From Marinilongibacter aquaticus (lineage in GTDB: Bacteria; Bacteroidota; Bacteroidia; Cytophagales; Spirosomataceae), in NCBI RefSeq assembly GCF_020149935.1, contig NZ_CP083757.1:3931501-3995500 (forward strand): a stretch of 64,000 nucleotides of DNA, in the 5' to 3' direction. Position 1 is the first letter of the stretch; each line of letters opens with the position of its first letter. This document shows, in pieces, positions 6,717 through 15,749 of the stretch. A model generated the notes under the pieces. It was not told where the DNA came from. It saw only the letters and a list, made by a program, of their open reading frames with translations, and made no database searches. The translations under genes and the position numbers were made by a program.

Positions 6717-7774
6717 GGGATTTACTGCATATCGAAACGGCTTCGGAAATTGGAGGGCCACGTATATTGATGATCTACACCGGGGGCACATTGGGCATGG
6801 TGTACGATTATGAACTGAAAACCCTTGTTCCGCTCGAGTTTAGTGAATTGAGCAAGAGTTTGCCCGAGTTGATGCGTTTGGAGTTGAGCCTGAGCATTGT
6901 ATCTATCGATCCACCCATTGATTCTTCAGACATGCAGCCTGAAGTTTGGCAAGAGTTGGCTTCGATTGTGGAGGAATATTATGCCGATTTTGATGGCTTC
7001 GTGGTTTTGCACGGCACAGACACCATGGCTTTTACCGCTTCTGCACTCAGTTTCATGTGCGAAAATTTAGCTAAACCTGTCATTTTTACAGGAGCTCAAT
7101 TGCCTATCGGTGTGGCCCGTACGGATGCGAGAGAGAACATCATCACCGCTTTGGAATTGGCCGCGGACCGTGTCGAGGGAAGCAGTGTTTTGCATGAAGT
7201 TTGCATTTATTTCAATGGACGTTTGCTCAGGGGAAATCGAGCTAAAAAATATGAAAGCTCTCAGTTTGATGCTTTTCAGTCGGAAAACTACCCTATGCTG
7301 GCCGAAGTCGGTGTGTATTGTCAATACAACTTTCCCTATTTGCAGTCCAAACCCAAAGGAGATTTCAAGGTGCACAAGAAATTGGAAAAAGGAATCGTGA
7401 TTGTGAAGCTTTTCCCCGGGATGGACTTGGATGTGTACGAGAGCGTTTTTCAACACAAATCGGTACGGGCCGTAATATTGGAAACCTATGGATCGGGAAA
7501 TGCGAGTACAAAACCGTCTTTCCTCGAGGCTCTGGCCAAAGCTTCTCAAAAAGGGCTCGTACTTTATAATGTATCGCAATGTGTGGGCGGGCAGGTTCGG
7601 CAGCAGGATTATGCCAGCGGTTTGGGTTTGAAAAACATTGGGGTGATCAGCGGAAAGGACATCACGACAGAGGCCGCCGTGGCCAAGTTGATGTTTCTTT
7701 TGGGGCAGAACCTGGACAGTGAAGAAACGAAACGTTTGCTGGAAATCAATTTGCGTGGCGAAATGGCCAATTGA
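6710..7774 (+). CDS. ansA: Type I (cytoplasmic) asparaginase
   Basis: This 354-residue protein hydrolyses L-asparagine to aspartate and ammonia. The first catalytic motif TGGT lies at residues 24-27, and the second is VLHGTDTMAFTASALSFM with the Thr-Asp pair. IFTGAQLPIGVARTDARENI is also conserved. It lacks a signal peptide, which separates it from periplasmic type II enzymes. The C-terminal half contains the allosteric-type domain, typical of AnsA at this length. It overlaps the TPR gene and no terminator is obvious before the tRNA gene. Confidence 0.93.
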   Translation: MVRDLLHIETASEIGGPRILMIYTGGTLGMVYDYELKTLVPLEFSELSKSLPELMRLELSLSIVSIDPPIDSSDMQPEVWQELASIVEEYYADFDGFVVLHGTDTMAFTASALSFMCENLAKPVIFTGAQLPIGVARTDARENIITALELAADRVEGSSVLHEVCIYFNGRLLRGNRAKKYESSQFDAFQSENYPMLAEVGVYCQYNFPYLQSKPKGDFKVHKKLEKGIVIVKLFPGMDLDVYESVFQHKSVRAVILETYGSGNASTKPSFLEALAKASQKGLVLYNVSQCVGGQVRQQDYASGLGLKNIGVISGKDITTEAAVAKLMFLLGQNLDSEETKRLLEINLRGEMAN

Positions 7775-7865
7775 TTTATGCTTTATTTTTTGAATGCGTA
7801 AAGCATAAGCCTTTCAAGATGATTTTTTAAATCGCTTGAAATAGTTTTACTTTGCAGCCCGAAAC

Positions 7866-7952
7866 AGAGAGGTGTCCGAGTGGTTGAAGGAGCACGCCTG
7901 GAAAGCGTGTATACGTGCAAGCGTATCGAGGGTTCGAATCCCTTCCTCTCTG
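7866..7952 (+). tRNA. tRNA-Ser (anticodon GGA)
   Basis: The 87-nt sequence folds into a cloverleaf with acceptor stem AGAGAGG (7866-7872) and CCTCTCT (7945-7951), discriminator G at 7952. The anticodon stem-loop is CGC-CTGGAAA-GCG with anticodon GGA. A long variable arm (GTATACGTGCAAGCGTATC region) marks a class II tRNA. The T loop GGTTCGAATCC is standard. CCA is not encoded. Confidence 0.96.
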
Positions 7953-7974
7953 CACATTCAAAAAACAAACAGTT

Positions 7975-8010
7975 CAAATCCAGTCCATATCGGACTGGAT
8001 TTGTTTTTTT
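7975..8010 (+). terminator. Intrinsic terminator after tRNA-Ser
   Basis: A perfect 12-bp stem, CAAATCCAGTCC (7975-7986) with GGACTGGATTTG (7992-8003), closes a 5-nt loop and is followed by seven T. Confidence 0.9.
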
Positions 8011-8060
8011 AATAGGGATGATTTATTGATTTCGAGTACAAGATTATAGGCCCGCGGTCA

Positions 8061-9575
8061 CTATTTCACCGAAATGACAAACCTTTGGTAGCGTGTCATA
8101 GGGTGAACACCATCGTCGCTTACTTCGGCAATTACGTGGAGTTGCCCTTCATCACCAGCATTGGGGAGGTGTACTGTGCACGTGTTGTCTTCAAAATCGA
8201 CTTGGGCATCGCCAGTATAGCTGCCCACTTCCTTGTAAATCCAGAATGCGGTATGGGTTTGATCGCCGTCGGGGTCGCTGCTTTCAATTTTCAGCAAAAC
8301 GTCTGTGCCTTTCTTGCCGTCTACTTTTTTCGGTCCAAGGGCTTTGACTACCGGCGGATGATTGGCTTCTGCATAATTAGAAATACACCAATCTGCCCGA
8401 GCTGCGAAATCTTCTTGAATGGCTTTTACCCAACGGATTTGAGGGTAGGTGGGGTCCATTTTTTCAGTAAAAGGGTTGTAATCTTTCGCTTGTTCGCCAT
8501 CTTCCCATCGGTTGGCTTGCTCTTCCGATTGCACCAGTCGGCCGCCCCAGCCGCCCCATTCGGGATGGGTAAGATTGTCTAGCCCCACATTGATAAGGTG
8601 GAGGTAGGCGGGAGAATCGCCTTCTGAAATGAAGTCGAACTGCCCGAAATTGCCCCATTGTCCTTCTTTTATTTTACTCAGGTCGCCGTGAATGTGTTCG
8701 TCGTCGCCCGCTTGTTTTTGGCCATCGCCATAGCTGTAATATTGTTTCAACAATGGGCCATGCCCGTTAATGATTTCGTTCCCCATAAAATCGCCTTCGA
8801 ACAAATAGTGCTCTTCTTCCGGAACGGCCCTTTTCCAAGGATAGGCGAAGCACCAAAACTGATTGGCGTTGTAATAGACTTTCATGTCGGGCCAATTTGG
8901 AGCAATGTATTTTCGGTATGTGGCATCTTGGTCCAGTATGGCGTAAAGAATAGCCTTGTCGCATACTCTTTTATAAATGCTTTCCCATTCTGGGCTGCCT
9001 TTGTATTGGTCTTCAATGGATTTCAGGGCACGGGCAATGGTGTTTGTACCGCCCCAGACTTGCAGATAAAGTGGGCGGGTATCGGAATCGAGCAAGCTGG
9101 CTTTTATGAAATCAGAACCTTCGGTGTCTTTTTCCATCTCGCCTTCAAAGTCGATATTCCCTACTTTGACCAAGCTTCTCAAATCTGCTGCCGTAGGGAA
9201 GCCCTCGGCATGTTGGCTCAATTTCGGGAAAACTTCTTCATACGCATCGATTAGCGGAAACATCCACTCAGTACCGGCCCAGCGAAGGCTTGGGATGGCT
9301 CCGTACATTTTTTTTGTCATTTCCATTTCAGAGGTGAAAAGCGTGCCCTTTCCATCTCCTTTATAATGCCACATCGAACTGCTGATGACCAATCCCTGAA
9401 TGTCGAATTCGTTGGCATAGAGCAGCATACGAATGAAAGAGTCTACATCGTCGATTTCTCCATCGGTAGTGACAATGGTACGTGGTTTCTGTAGGGGCTG
9501 TTCTTCTTTTGGGCCTTGATTTGTACAGGCGAAAACGGCCATGGATAGGCAGAGGGCAATTGCTTTTTTCAACAT
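8061..9575 (-). CDS. Sde182-like (DUF1593) nucleoside-hydrolase-fold lipoprotein
   Basis: This 504-residue protein has a lipoprotein signal with lipobox VFAC at about residue 17. The N-terminal two thirds are the DUF1593/Sde182 nucleoside-hydrolase-like domain: RTIVTTDGEIDDVDSFIRML mimics the Asp cluster of nucleoside hydrolases, and LYLQVWGGTNTIARAL is typical. The last about 100 residues form an Ig-like beta domain (KIESSDPDGDQTHTAFWIY) seen at the end of this family. The family was named from a cellulose-binding marine protein, but its enzymatic activity is unproven. A surface or periplasmic role in glycan or nucleoside use is plausible. Confidence 0.85.
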   Translation of the reverse strand: MLKKAIALCLSMAVFACTNQGPKEEQPLQKPRTIVTTDGEIDDVDSFIRMLLYANEFDIQGLVISSSMWHYKGDGKGTLFTSEMEMTKKMYGAIPSLRWAGTEWMFPLIDAYEEVFPKLSQHAEGFPTAADLRSLVKVGNIDFEGEMEKDTEGSDFIKASLLDSDTRPLYLQVWGGTNTIARALKSIEDQYKGSPEWESIYKRVCDKAILYAILDQDATYRKYIAPNWPDMKVYYNANQFWCFAYPWKRAVPEEEHYLFEGDFMGNEIINGHGPLLKQYYSYGDGQKQAGDDEHIHGDLSKIKEGQWGNFGQFDFISEGDSPAYLHLINVGLDNLTHPEWGGWGGRLVQSEEQANRWEDGEQAKDYNPFTEKMDPTYPQIRWVKAIQEDFAARADWCISNYAEANHPPVVKALGPKKVDGKKGTDVLLKIESSDPDGDQTHTAFWIYKEVGSYTGDAQVDFEDNTCTVHLPNAGDEGQLHVIAEVSDDGVHPMTRYQRFVISVK

Positions 9576-9999
9576 GAATAGGTCTGAATTAGGTATTGGA
9601 ATATTTTCACAAGGCTTTTCAAAAATATGAATTCCTGTGCGGATTAAGCAAATTTGGAATAGGAGAATCGGCAGAGTGAATGCTATTATTTAAGGAACGC
9701 CCTTTTATTTACATTTACTTAATGCGGTATTGTAATGTATTTATAATCTGTCATTTATCTCGGAATTCTGTTTTGCGAGAGGGGCTTAATCTCAATTAAA
9801 TTTCAGTTCGCGGCAATAAAAGAGTAACTTTGCGGTGCAAAAAATCGAGATTTGCCGGGTCTGAAAGCTTTGTTTCGACTTCTTCAATCTCCGATAAAAG
9901 GGTGTATCAAAAAGACCAATGGCCACTTTGCAGCCGGGTCTCCCTTTCGGTCGAAATGGACCTTTTCTTCGGCAAAGACAAAACAAAAAATCAAAAAAC
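9576..9999 (+). promoter_or_regulatory. Gene-free stretch with the proB promoter and leader
   Basis: This 424-bp gap has no supported gene. TAACTTTG at 9825-9832 matches the -7 element and would give a leader of about 160 nt before the proB GTG. The leader can form a hairpin from AGACC (about 9913) with GGTCT (about 9941), enclosing GGC/GCC, and a smaller GGTC/GACC pair. An in-frame ATG at 9919 sits inside it. A regulatory role for the leader is only a possibility. Confidence 0.45.
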
Positions 10000-10770
10000 G
10001 TGTACAAAAAAAGAATTGTCATCAAAGTAGGAACAAACGTGATGACCAACAAAAACAACCGCATTGTGCGGCCTGTTTTGCACAGTTTGGTGCGTCAAGT
10101 CTCTGAGCTTTTCGAAGATGATATCATTTGTGTTTTAGTTTCTTCGGGTTCTGTAATTGCGGGCATGGAAGTGCTCGGCGAATGCAATGTGCAGGACAAA
10201 ACCACGCGTCGTCAGGTTTATTCGGCCATTGGCCAGCCGCGTATGATGCGACTTTATTACAATTTATTTCGCGATTACGGCATGAATTGTGCTCAGGTTT
10301 TGGCCACGAAAAGGGATTTTAATCCCGGCATTCACCGCGAAAACATGGTGAATTGCTACGAGGGTCTTATCAAAGAAGGTGTCATTCCGATCGCCAATGA
10401 AGACGACGCTGTTTCGGTCACGAAGTCGATGTTCTCTGATAACGATGAATTGGCTTCATTGGTGGCCGAGCTTATTCATGCCGATATGCTGATTCTTTTG
10501 ACCAATAAGGATGGCCTTTTTGATGGAGATCCGGATGAAGAGCATACGCAGCTAATCAAGAATGTGAAAGTGCATGAAAATGTAGAGAAATTCATCACAG
10601 ACAAAAAGAAAGAAGAGGGTGAAGGCCGCGGTGGAATGGCTTCGAAACTGAACTTGGCCAAAAAAACTGCCGAGAAGGGGATTCCTACGGTGATAGCCAA
10701 TGGTAAAATCGAAAATGTGATTAAGGATCTGGTTTACGGGAAGGAAATTGGCACGAAAGTGACAAAATAA
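10000..10770 (+). CDS. proB: Glutamate 5-kinase, short form without PUA domain
   Basis: From the GTG at 10000 the product is 256 residues and starts VYKKRIVIKVGTNVMTN, which aligns with the amino-acid-kinase start. The longer frame from ATG 9919 would add 27 low-complexity basic residues outside the domain. Kinase features include VSSGSVIAGMEVLG, IANEDDAVSVT with FSDNDELASLVAELI, and LLTNKDGLFDGDP. GRGGMASKLNLAKKTAEKG matches the substrate region. It phosphorylates glutamate in proline synthesis. The C-terminal PUA domain of E. coli ProB is absent, as is common in Bacteroidota. proA is not adjacent. Confidence 0.88.
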   Translation: MYKKRIVIKVGTNVMTNKNNRIVRPVLHSLVRQVSELFEDDIICVLVSSGSVIAGMEVLGECNVQDKTTRRQVYSAIGQPRMMRLYYNLFRDYGMNCAQVLATKRDFNPGIHRENMVNCYEGLIKEGVIPIANEDDAVSVTKSMFSDNDELASLVAELIHADMLILLTNKDGLFDGDPDEEHTQLIKNVKVHENVEKFITDKKKEEGEGRGGMASKLNLAKKTAEKGIPTVIANGKIENVIKDLVYGKEIGTKVTK

Positions 10771-10784
10771 ATGCTCCTGGATTT

Positions 10785-11528
10785 TTAGGATTTGATGCGA
10801 ATCATCACCAGGCGGCCACGCGAGTTTTCGACTGGCCGTTCTTCTATTTCGAAGTACTCTTTCAGGCTTTTTACCAAAGGCGTCAATTTGCTGAAACCGT
10901 AATTTCGCGGATCGAAATCGGGTTTCTTTTTATTCAGAAGAGAACCGACCTCGGCCAAAAAAGCCCAGCCGTCGTCGTCGGCTACATCTTCTACGGTCGA
11001 TTTCAGCAATTTCATGAAGCCACGGTCGAGTTTGTCCAAGCCTTGGCTTTTTTGTCCTTTCACAGGGCTTTGGCTGGTGCTTTTCTTTTCGTCTTTTTGG
11101 CTGATAATTTCAATGTAAATGAATTTATCGCAGGCGACAATGAAAGGGCTGGGTGTCTTTTTTTCGCCAATGCCGATCACCATTTTCCCGGATTCCCGCA
11201 ATCGGGTGGCCAAACGCGTAAAATCGCTGTCGCTCGAAACCAAACAAAAACCGTCGACGCTCAAGTTGTGCAAGATGTCCATGGCGTCGATAATCATAGC
11301 CGAATCCGTGGCGTTTTTGCCTGTGGTGTAACTGTATTGCTGCACGGGAGTGATGGCGTGCTCGAGCAAGGCCGGTTTCCAACCCGAAACGGTGGGTTTT
11401 GTCCAATCGCCATAAATGCGTTTGATCGTCGGATTGCCCAATTTGGCAATTTCGTCCAACATGCCTTTGATGTTGGCATAGGGGATGTTGTCCGCATCGA
11501 TCAAAACAGCAAGTTGGAGGTCGGCCAT
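10785..11528 (-). CDS. NYN-domain nuclease-like protein with C-terminal LOTUS/OST-HTH domain
   Basis: Residues 1-150 of 247 form a NYN (LabA/DUF88) PIN-like domain: the acidic site residues are in LAVLIDADN, ATDSAMIIDAMDIL and LVSSDSDFTRLATRLRESG. A polar linker (about 150-170) leads to a winged-helix OST-HTH/LOTUS domain with GWAFLAEVGSLLNKKKPDFD and YGFSKLTPLVKSL. NYN domains are RNases in characterised cases and LOTUS domains bind RNA, so an RNA-processing role is inferred. It is convergent with proB and divergent from the ebo cluster. Confidence 0.88.
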   Translation of the reverse strand: MADLQLAVLIDADNIPYANIKGMLDEIAKLGNPTIKRIYGDWTKPTVSGWKPALLEHAITPVQQYSYTTGKNATDSAMIIDAMDILHNLSVDGFCLVSSDSDFTRLATRLRESGKMVIGIGEKKTPSPFIVACDKFIYIEIISQKDEKKSTSQSPVKGQKSQGLDKLDRGFMKLLKSTVEDVADDDGWAFLAEVGSLLNKKKPDFDPRNYGFSKLTPLVKSLKEYFEIEERPVENSRGRLVMIRIKS

Positions 11529-11667
11529 AATCTCAAATTATTTGTCAGATGGCGGGCAATCTAACGAAAACTGCCCAAAATGCCCTTTCATTTCTACAAA
11601 ACCTATGTCATGATCGATAATCTCATTCAAATTGACCAGAAACCGAATGCATAAAGAAGAAATTAGC

Positions 11668-11675
11668 TATTTTTG
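11668..11675 (+). promoter_or_regulatory. Candidate -7 element for the ebo operon
   Basis: TATTTTTG matches TAnnTTTG and lies 70 bp before eboA. No good -33 TTG sits at the usual spacing. A short inverted repeat, ACCCAA-TT-TTGGGT (11697-11710), follows in the predicted 5' leader. Confidence 0.45.
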
Positions 11676-11744
11676 CTCAATGTAGTGGCCTGTTCGACCC
11701 AATTTTGGGTAGATTCTCCACAAATATGAAAACCTGTTTAGTGA

Positions 11745-12605
11745 ATGAAAGAATCGGATAAACAAGCTCAAGCCTTAAAATTGGATTTGGTGGAGTTTTG
11801 TGCGACTAGAGGCGATGCGGGAAAATGGCTCAATGAAAAGCTGAATCAAGTATTCGATGAGCGTACATTCTTTTTGGCCTTTGGGATGGCCCCGAAAAAA
11901 TTTGACCGCGAGTCTGTAGTGTGGTCAGAAGCTCTGAAGACGCGTTTGCGTGAGGTCAATCCTGATTTCGAAAAAGTAGTTTGGACATTGGATGAACTGG
12001 CCCGCTTGGCCATGCTTCTGCATTTACCGGCCAACGGCAATGTGGCGACAATCGAAAAATTGGTGGGGTCGGCAGACCGCAGAGAGTTGGTTTTGGTGTA
12101 TAAATCCATGCCCTTTCTTTTGAATGCCGAAGCATTCAAATGGCTTTACGCCGATGGTATCCGTACCAATATGGTCGACGTGTTCGATTCCATTGTGCTC
12201 CACAACAGTTTTGCATCCGAGTATCTGGACGAAGCCGCTTGGAACCAGATGGTCTTGAAGGCAATCTTTATGGAAAGGCCTATTTTTAAGATTTACAAAT
12301 TGGACGCACGCAAGAATGATTCGCTTGCTCTCATTTTGCATGATTTTGTAAAGGAAAGGTGGGCGGCTGGCCGTTTGGTAAGCCCAGAACTTTGGCGAAT
12401 GATAGATGGCTTTGCCTCAGGCGAGATGCTGGAATCGGCAAGAAAAGAAACGGAATCGGGTACAGATGTGGCAAAAATTGCCGCTGCGAAAGTGTTGCTC
12501 GGAGCAGGTATGGGCGAGAGCTTTTCCAAAGCACTGGCCCAAACGGCCGAGAAAACAAGTTGGGACAGTATCGGTGAGCAAGTTTTGGCTTTGCAAGAAG
12601 CCTAA
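11745..12605 (+). CDS. eboA: EboA-like protein, first gene of the ebo cluster
   Basis: This 286-residue, mostly helical soluble protein has no signal peptide. It carries no catalytic motif that I recognise; NSFASEYLDEAAWNQMVLKAIF and IAAAKVLLGAGMGESFSKAL are its most distinctive parts. The assignment rests on position: it is the first of six genes in the order known for the ebo (eustigmatophyte/Bacteroidetes) operon, eboA-F. In cyanobacteria this cluster is required to move a scytonemin precursor to the periplasm. The function of EboA itself is unknown. Confidence 0.75.
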   Translation: MKESDKQAQALKLDLVEFCATRGDAGKWLNEKLNQVFDERTFFLAFGMAPKKFDRESVVWSEALKTRLREVNPDFEKVVWTLDELARLAMLLHLPANGNVATIEKLVGSADRRELVLVYKSMPFLLNAEAFKWLYADGIRTNMVDVFDSIVLHNSFASEYLDEAAWNQMVLKAIFMERPIFKIYKLDARKNDSLALILHDFVKERWAAGRLVSPELWRMIDGFASGEMLESARKETESGTDVAKIAAAKVLLGAGMGESFSKALAQTAEKTSWDSIGEQVLALQEA

Positions 12606-12633
12606 TTAAGAAAGACGAAAAACAGAGATAAAC

Positions 12634-13536
12634 ATGAAATATATTGATCCACATGTGCACATGTCGTCACGTACTACAGACGATTACGAGGCCATGTCGA
12701 AGGCCGGTATTGTGGCCATAATAGAGCCCGCATTTTGGTTGGGGCAACCCCGTACAGAGGCGGGTTCTTTTAAAGATTACTACAGCAGTATTGTGGGTTG
12801 GGAGCCGTTTCGGGCGTCTCAGTTTGGAATAAAGCATTATTGTACGATTGGTTTGAATTCGAAAGAAGCCAACAATGTGCCTTTGGCTGAGCAAGTGATG
12901 GATTTACTTCCACTTTACGCCTTGAAAGACAATGTGGTGGCTATTGGAGAGATTGGTTACGATGACCAAACCGAGGCGGAAGACCGTTTTTTCAGGGCTC
13001 AAATCGAATTGGCCAAAGAGGTTAATTTGCCGATTTTGATCCATACGCCGCACCGCGACAAAAAGAGAGGTACGCTGAAGAGTATGGATGTGCTCGAAGA
13101 GCATGGAATTGATCCCGCAATGGTGGTTATCGACCACAACAATGAGGAAACAGCGAAAAGTGTTTTGGATAGAGGCTATTGGACGGCTTTTACCATTTAT
13201 CCGAGAACCAAAATGGGCAGTGAGCGAATGGTAGAAGTGGTGAAAAAATACGGATCGGAACGCATAATTGTTGACAGCTCTGCCGACTGGGGTGTGAGCG
13301 ATCCGCTTTCGGTGCCTAAAACTGCTCAATTGATGCTCGATTCGGGCATTTCGAAAGAAGATGTACACATGACCTGCTACCAAAATGCATTGACTATCTA
13401 TTCGAAAAGCGGCAACATGAAGGAAAGCGATTGGGCCGATGGAGTGGAATACGATCAATCTGTGCTGTATGGCGGAAACAGTGTGCTGCGTGGACAGGAT
13501 CCCAAGAAAACCGATAAAGATATAGTAGAGAACTGA
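12634..13536 (+). CDS. eboB: EboB, TatD-like amidohydrolase
   Basis: This 300-residue TIM-barrel hydrolase has the metal-binding DPHVHM at residues 6-11, AIGEIGYDD (bridging Glu), LIHTPHRDK, VIDHNNEET and a final DSSADWG Asp. All expected metal-dependent TatD-family positions appear filled. The start MKYIDPHVHMSSRTTDDYEAM is as expected for the ebo subfamily. It lies 28 bp after eboA and 5 bp before eboC. The substrate is unknown; DNase activity known for TatD should not be assumed. Confidence 0.85.
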   Translation: MKYIDPHVHMSSRTTDDYEAMSKAGIVAIIEPAFWLGQPRTEAGSFKDYYSSIVGWEPFRASQFGIKHYCTIGLNSKEANNVPLAEQVMDLLPLYALKDNVVAIGEIGYDDQTEAEDRFFRAQIELAKEVNLPILIHTPHRDKKRGTLKSMDVLEEHGIDPAMVVIDHNNEETAKSVLDRGYWTAFTIYPRTKMGSERMVEVVKKYGSERIIVDSSADWGVSDPLSVPKTAQLMLDSGISKEDVHMTCYQNALTIYSKSGNMKESDWADGVEYDQSVLYGGNSVLRGQDPKKTDKDIVEN

Positions 13537-13541
13537 TTCTC

Positions 13542-14429
13542 ATGTCAAAGGTTTTTTACTTATTGACAATGATGCGGCCGGCCAATGTGCTGACCGCCAT
13601 AGCCGATATTTTTGCAGGTGTTGCAATCGCGGGCTATTTTTCCAATGGGCCGATTTATTGGGAACCCGTAGCTTGGCTGGCCTTTTCTTCGGCTTGTCTT
13701 TATGCCGCTGGGGTGGTTTTCAATGATGTGTTCGATTTGGAATTGGATGCCAAAGAAAGGCCCGAAAGGCCGCTTCCAAGTGGGAAAATCGCGAAATCAA
13801 CGGCTGTTTTGGTGGGTTTGATCCTCTTGTTGGTGGCATTTGTAGCAGCGTTTGCTGTACATTTTCAAGCGGGTATTATTGCTTTTTGCGTGGCTTTGGC
13901 GGCACTTTTTTACGACAAAACCGCCAAACATCATGTATTCTGGGGGCCATTGTTTATGGGTGTCTGTCGAGGATTGAACCTGCTTTTGGGTATGTCAATC
14001 CTTTCTGCGGACAGCATTCCTGTATTGTGGCCGATTTGCTTTTTACCGATTTTATTCATTTTCGCGATTACATTGAGTGCTCAAGGCGAGGTACACGGTA
14101 AAAATCGGCAATCGCTAATTTTGGCCCTCTTGCTCGACCTCACGGTAGCGGCGGTATTGTGCCTTTTGGCCTATTTCAAACTGATGGACTTTTGGTCGAT
14201 GTGCCCTTTCTTGCTTCTTTGGCTGGGCATGAACCTGTACGCCAAAGTACAGGCCATTCGCGTGAATACGCCGACCAATATTCGTTTGGCCATAAAATTT
14301 GGGGTGTTGTCGCTTATTCCTCTCGATGCCCTGTATGTAGCTGGTTTTGCAGACCTTACCTTGGGTTCTGTGGTTTTGTTGCTTTTGCCTATGTCGATAT
14401 TTTTGGCGAAGAAGTTTGCGGTAACCTAG
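13542..14429 (+). CDS. eboC: EboC, UbiA-type prenyltransferase homologue
   Basis: This 295-residue polytopic membrane protein (about eight or nine hydrophobic segments) belongs to the UbiA superfamily. The first Asp-rich motif is NDVFDLELDAKERPERPLPSG, close to NDxxDxxxD. The second is weaker (ALFYDKTAKHHVFWG). UbiA enzymes join isoprenoid chains to aromatic acceptors in the membrane. In the ebo cluster it may modify or anchor a traffic cargo. It sits 5 bp after eboB; a 147-bp gap separates it from eboD. Confidence 0.85.
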   Translation: MSKVFYLLTMMRPANVLTAIADIFAGVAIAGYFSNGPIYWEPVAWLAFSSACLYAAGVVFNDVFDLELDAKERPERPLPSGKIAKSTAVLVGLILLLVAFVAAFAVHFQAGIIAFCVALAALFYDKTAKHHVFWGPLFMGVCRGLNLLLGMSILSADSIPVLWPICFLPILFIFAITLSAQGEVHGKNRQSLILALLLDLTVAAVLCLLAYFKLMDFWSMCPFLLLWLGMNLYAKVQAIRVNTPTNIRLAIKFGVLSLIPLDALYVAGFADLTLGSVVLLLLPMSIFLAKKFAVT

Positions 14430-14576
14430 TGTTTTTTTAAACCAAAGTGGCTGTGAAATTGTTATAATAATCTTACGAAGGCTTGGAAGCAGGAAAGGGA
14501 GAGCGATGAATAAAGTCAATCCGAAATTTCTTGCACTAAACCTTTAAAATTTACTTTACTCAATAGAGCGTATTCA

Positions 14577-15749
14577 ATGAATATAGTTCAAGATTTCAAA
14601 ATCCCTTACCACTATGAAATAGCCTTTACAGAGGGGCTTTTTACGGAAGGGAACACCCTGCTCGCCGATATCCTTCAACAGAAATTGGATGCCAAGAAAT
14701 CGGTAAAAGTGGCGATCGTATTGGACGAAGGTCTTGCCGAAGCCAGACCAAGCTTACTATCCGATATCCATAAATATTTTCAACAGAACGAAGCGGTGTA
14801 TTTGGCGGCAGACCCCCTTAAGGTGAAAGGTGGAGAAGACGTGAAAAACGATACGGGCGAATGCATGAAAGTGCTCGAATTGGTGGATAAAGCCAAAATC
14901 GATCGGCACTCCTTTTTGCTTATTATTGGCGGAGGGGCTGTGTTAGACATGGCCGGCTTCGCGGCGTCTATTGCTCACCGCGGGATTCGTCACATTCGTG
15001 TGCCCAGTACCGTGCTTTCTCAAAACGATTCTGGCGTAGGTGTGAAAAATGGGATTAACTTTTTTGGCAAGAAGAACTTCCTTGGGGCTTTTGTGCCGCC
15101 TTTTGCGGTAATCAATGATTTTACTTTGCTCGACTCGCTTTCCGATCGCGATTGGCTTTCGGGCATTGCGGAGGCGGTGAAAGTATCACTTATAAAAGAG
15201 AAGGCCTTTTTTGAATGGCTAGAGCAAAACGCAATAGCTCTCAAAAATAGGGACATGGCGGCCATGAAACAATTGATTTTTGATTGTGCTAGATTGCATT
15301 CCGACCACATATCAAACAGCAACGATCCTTTCGAAATGGGCTCTTCGAGGCCTTTGGATTATGGCCATTGGGCGGCTCATAAATTGGAACAGCTGACAAA
15401 TTTCGGTCTGAAGCACGGTGAAGCCGTAGCCATTGGATTGGCCCTGGATTTGATCTATGGGAACCTTTCGGGATTTATGGATGACCAGCAGACCGAGCGG
15501 GCCATTCATGTTTTGCAAGAAGTGGGTTTCAATCTTTTCCATTCCGAATTATTGAATGAGGCTCAGGATGGCATCAATCCCGAATTGCTGAAAGGTTTGG
15601 AAGAATTCAGAGAACATTTGGGAGGCGAATTGACCATTACCATGGTGGGGCAGATTGGGTCGAAATTTGATGTTCACGAAATGGATGCGAAAAAATTGGA
15701 AAAGGCCGTGCTGCTTTTGAAAGAAAGAAACGAACACTATGCATACTGA
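14577..15749 (+). CDS. eboD: EboD, 3-dehydroquinate synthase-like sugar phosphate cyclase
   Basis: This 390-residue protein is in the 3-dehydroquinate synthase superfamily. The NAD-binding part has IIGGGAVLDMAGFAASIAHRG. The three metal ligands of the family appear kept: Glu in LSGIAEAVKVSLI, His in RPLDYGHWAAHKLE, and His in LKHGEAVAIGLALDL. So it should be catalytically competent, but as an ebo paralogue rather than the shikimate-pathway AroB; the product could be another cyclitol. It overlaps eboE by 11 bp. Confidence 0.87.
   Translation: MNIVQDFKIPYHYEIAFTEGLFTEGNTLLADILQQKLDAKKSVKVAIVLDEGLAEARPSLLSDIHKYFQQNEAVYLAADPLKVKGGEDVKNDTGECMKVLELVDKAKIDRHSFLLIIGGGAVLDMAGFAASIAHRGIRHIRVPSTVLSQNDSGVGVKNGINFFGKKNFLGAFVPPFAVINDFTLLDSLSDRDWLSGIAEAVKVSLIKEKAFFEWLEQNAIALKNRDMAAMKQLIFDCARLHSDHISNSNDPFEMGSSRPLDYGHWAAHKLEQLTNFGLKHGEAVAIGLALDLIYGNLSGFMDDQQTERAIHVLQEVGFNLFHSELLNEAQDGINPELLKGLEEFREHLGGELTITMVGQIGSKFDVHEMDAKKLEKAVLLLKERNEHYAY

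Noticed and set aside
9919-9999. Upstream ATG extension of proB
   Set aside because: The 27 extra residues are low-complexity and basic and lie outside the kinase fold; GTG at 10000 fits the family start.
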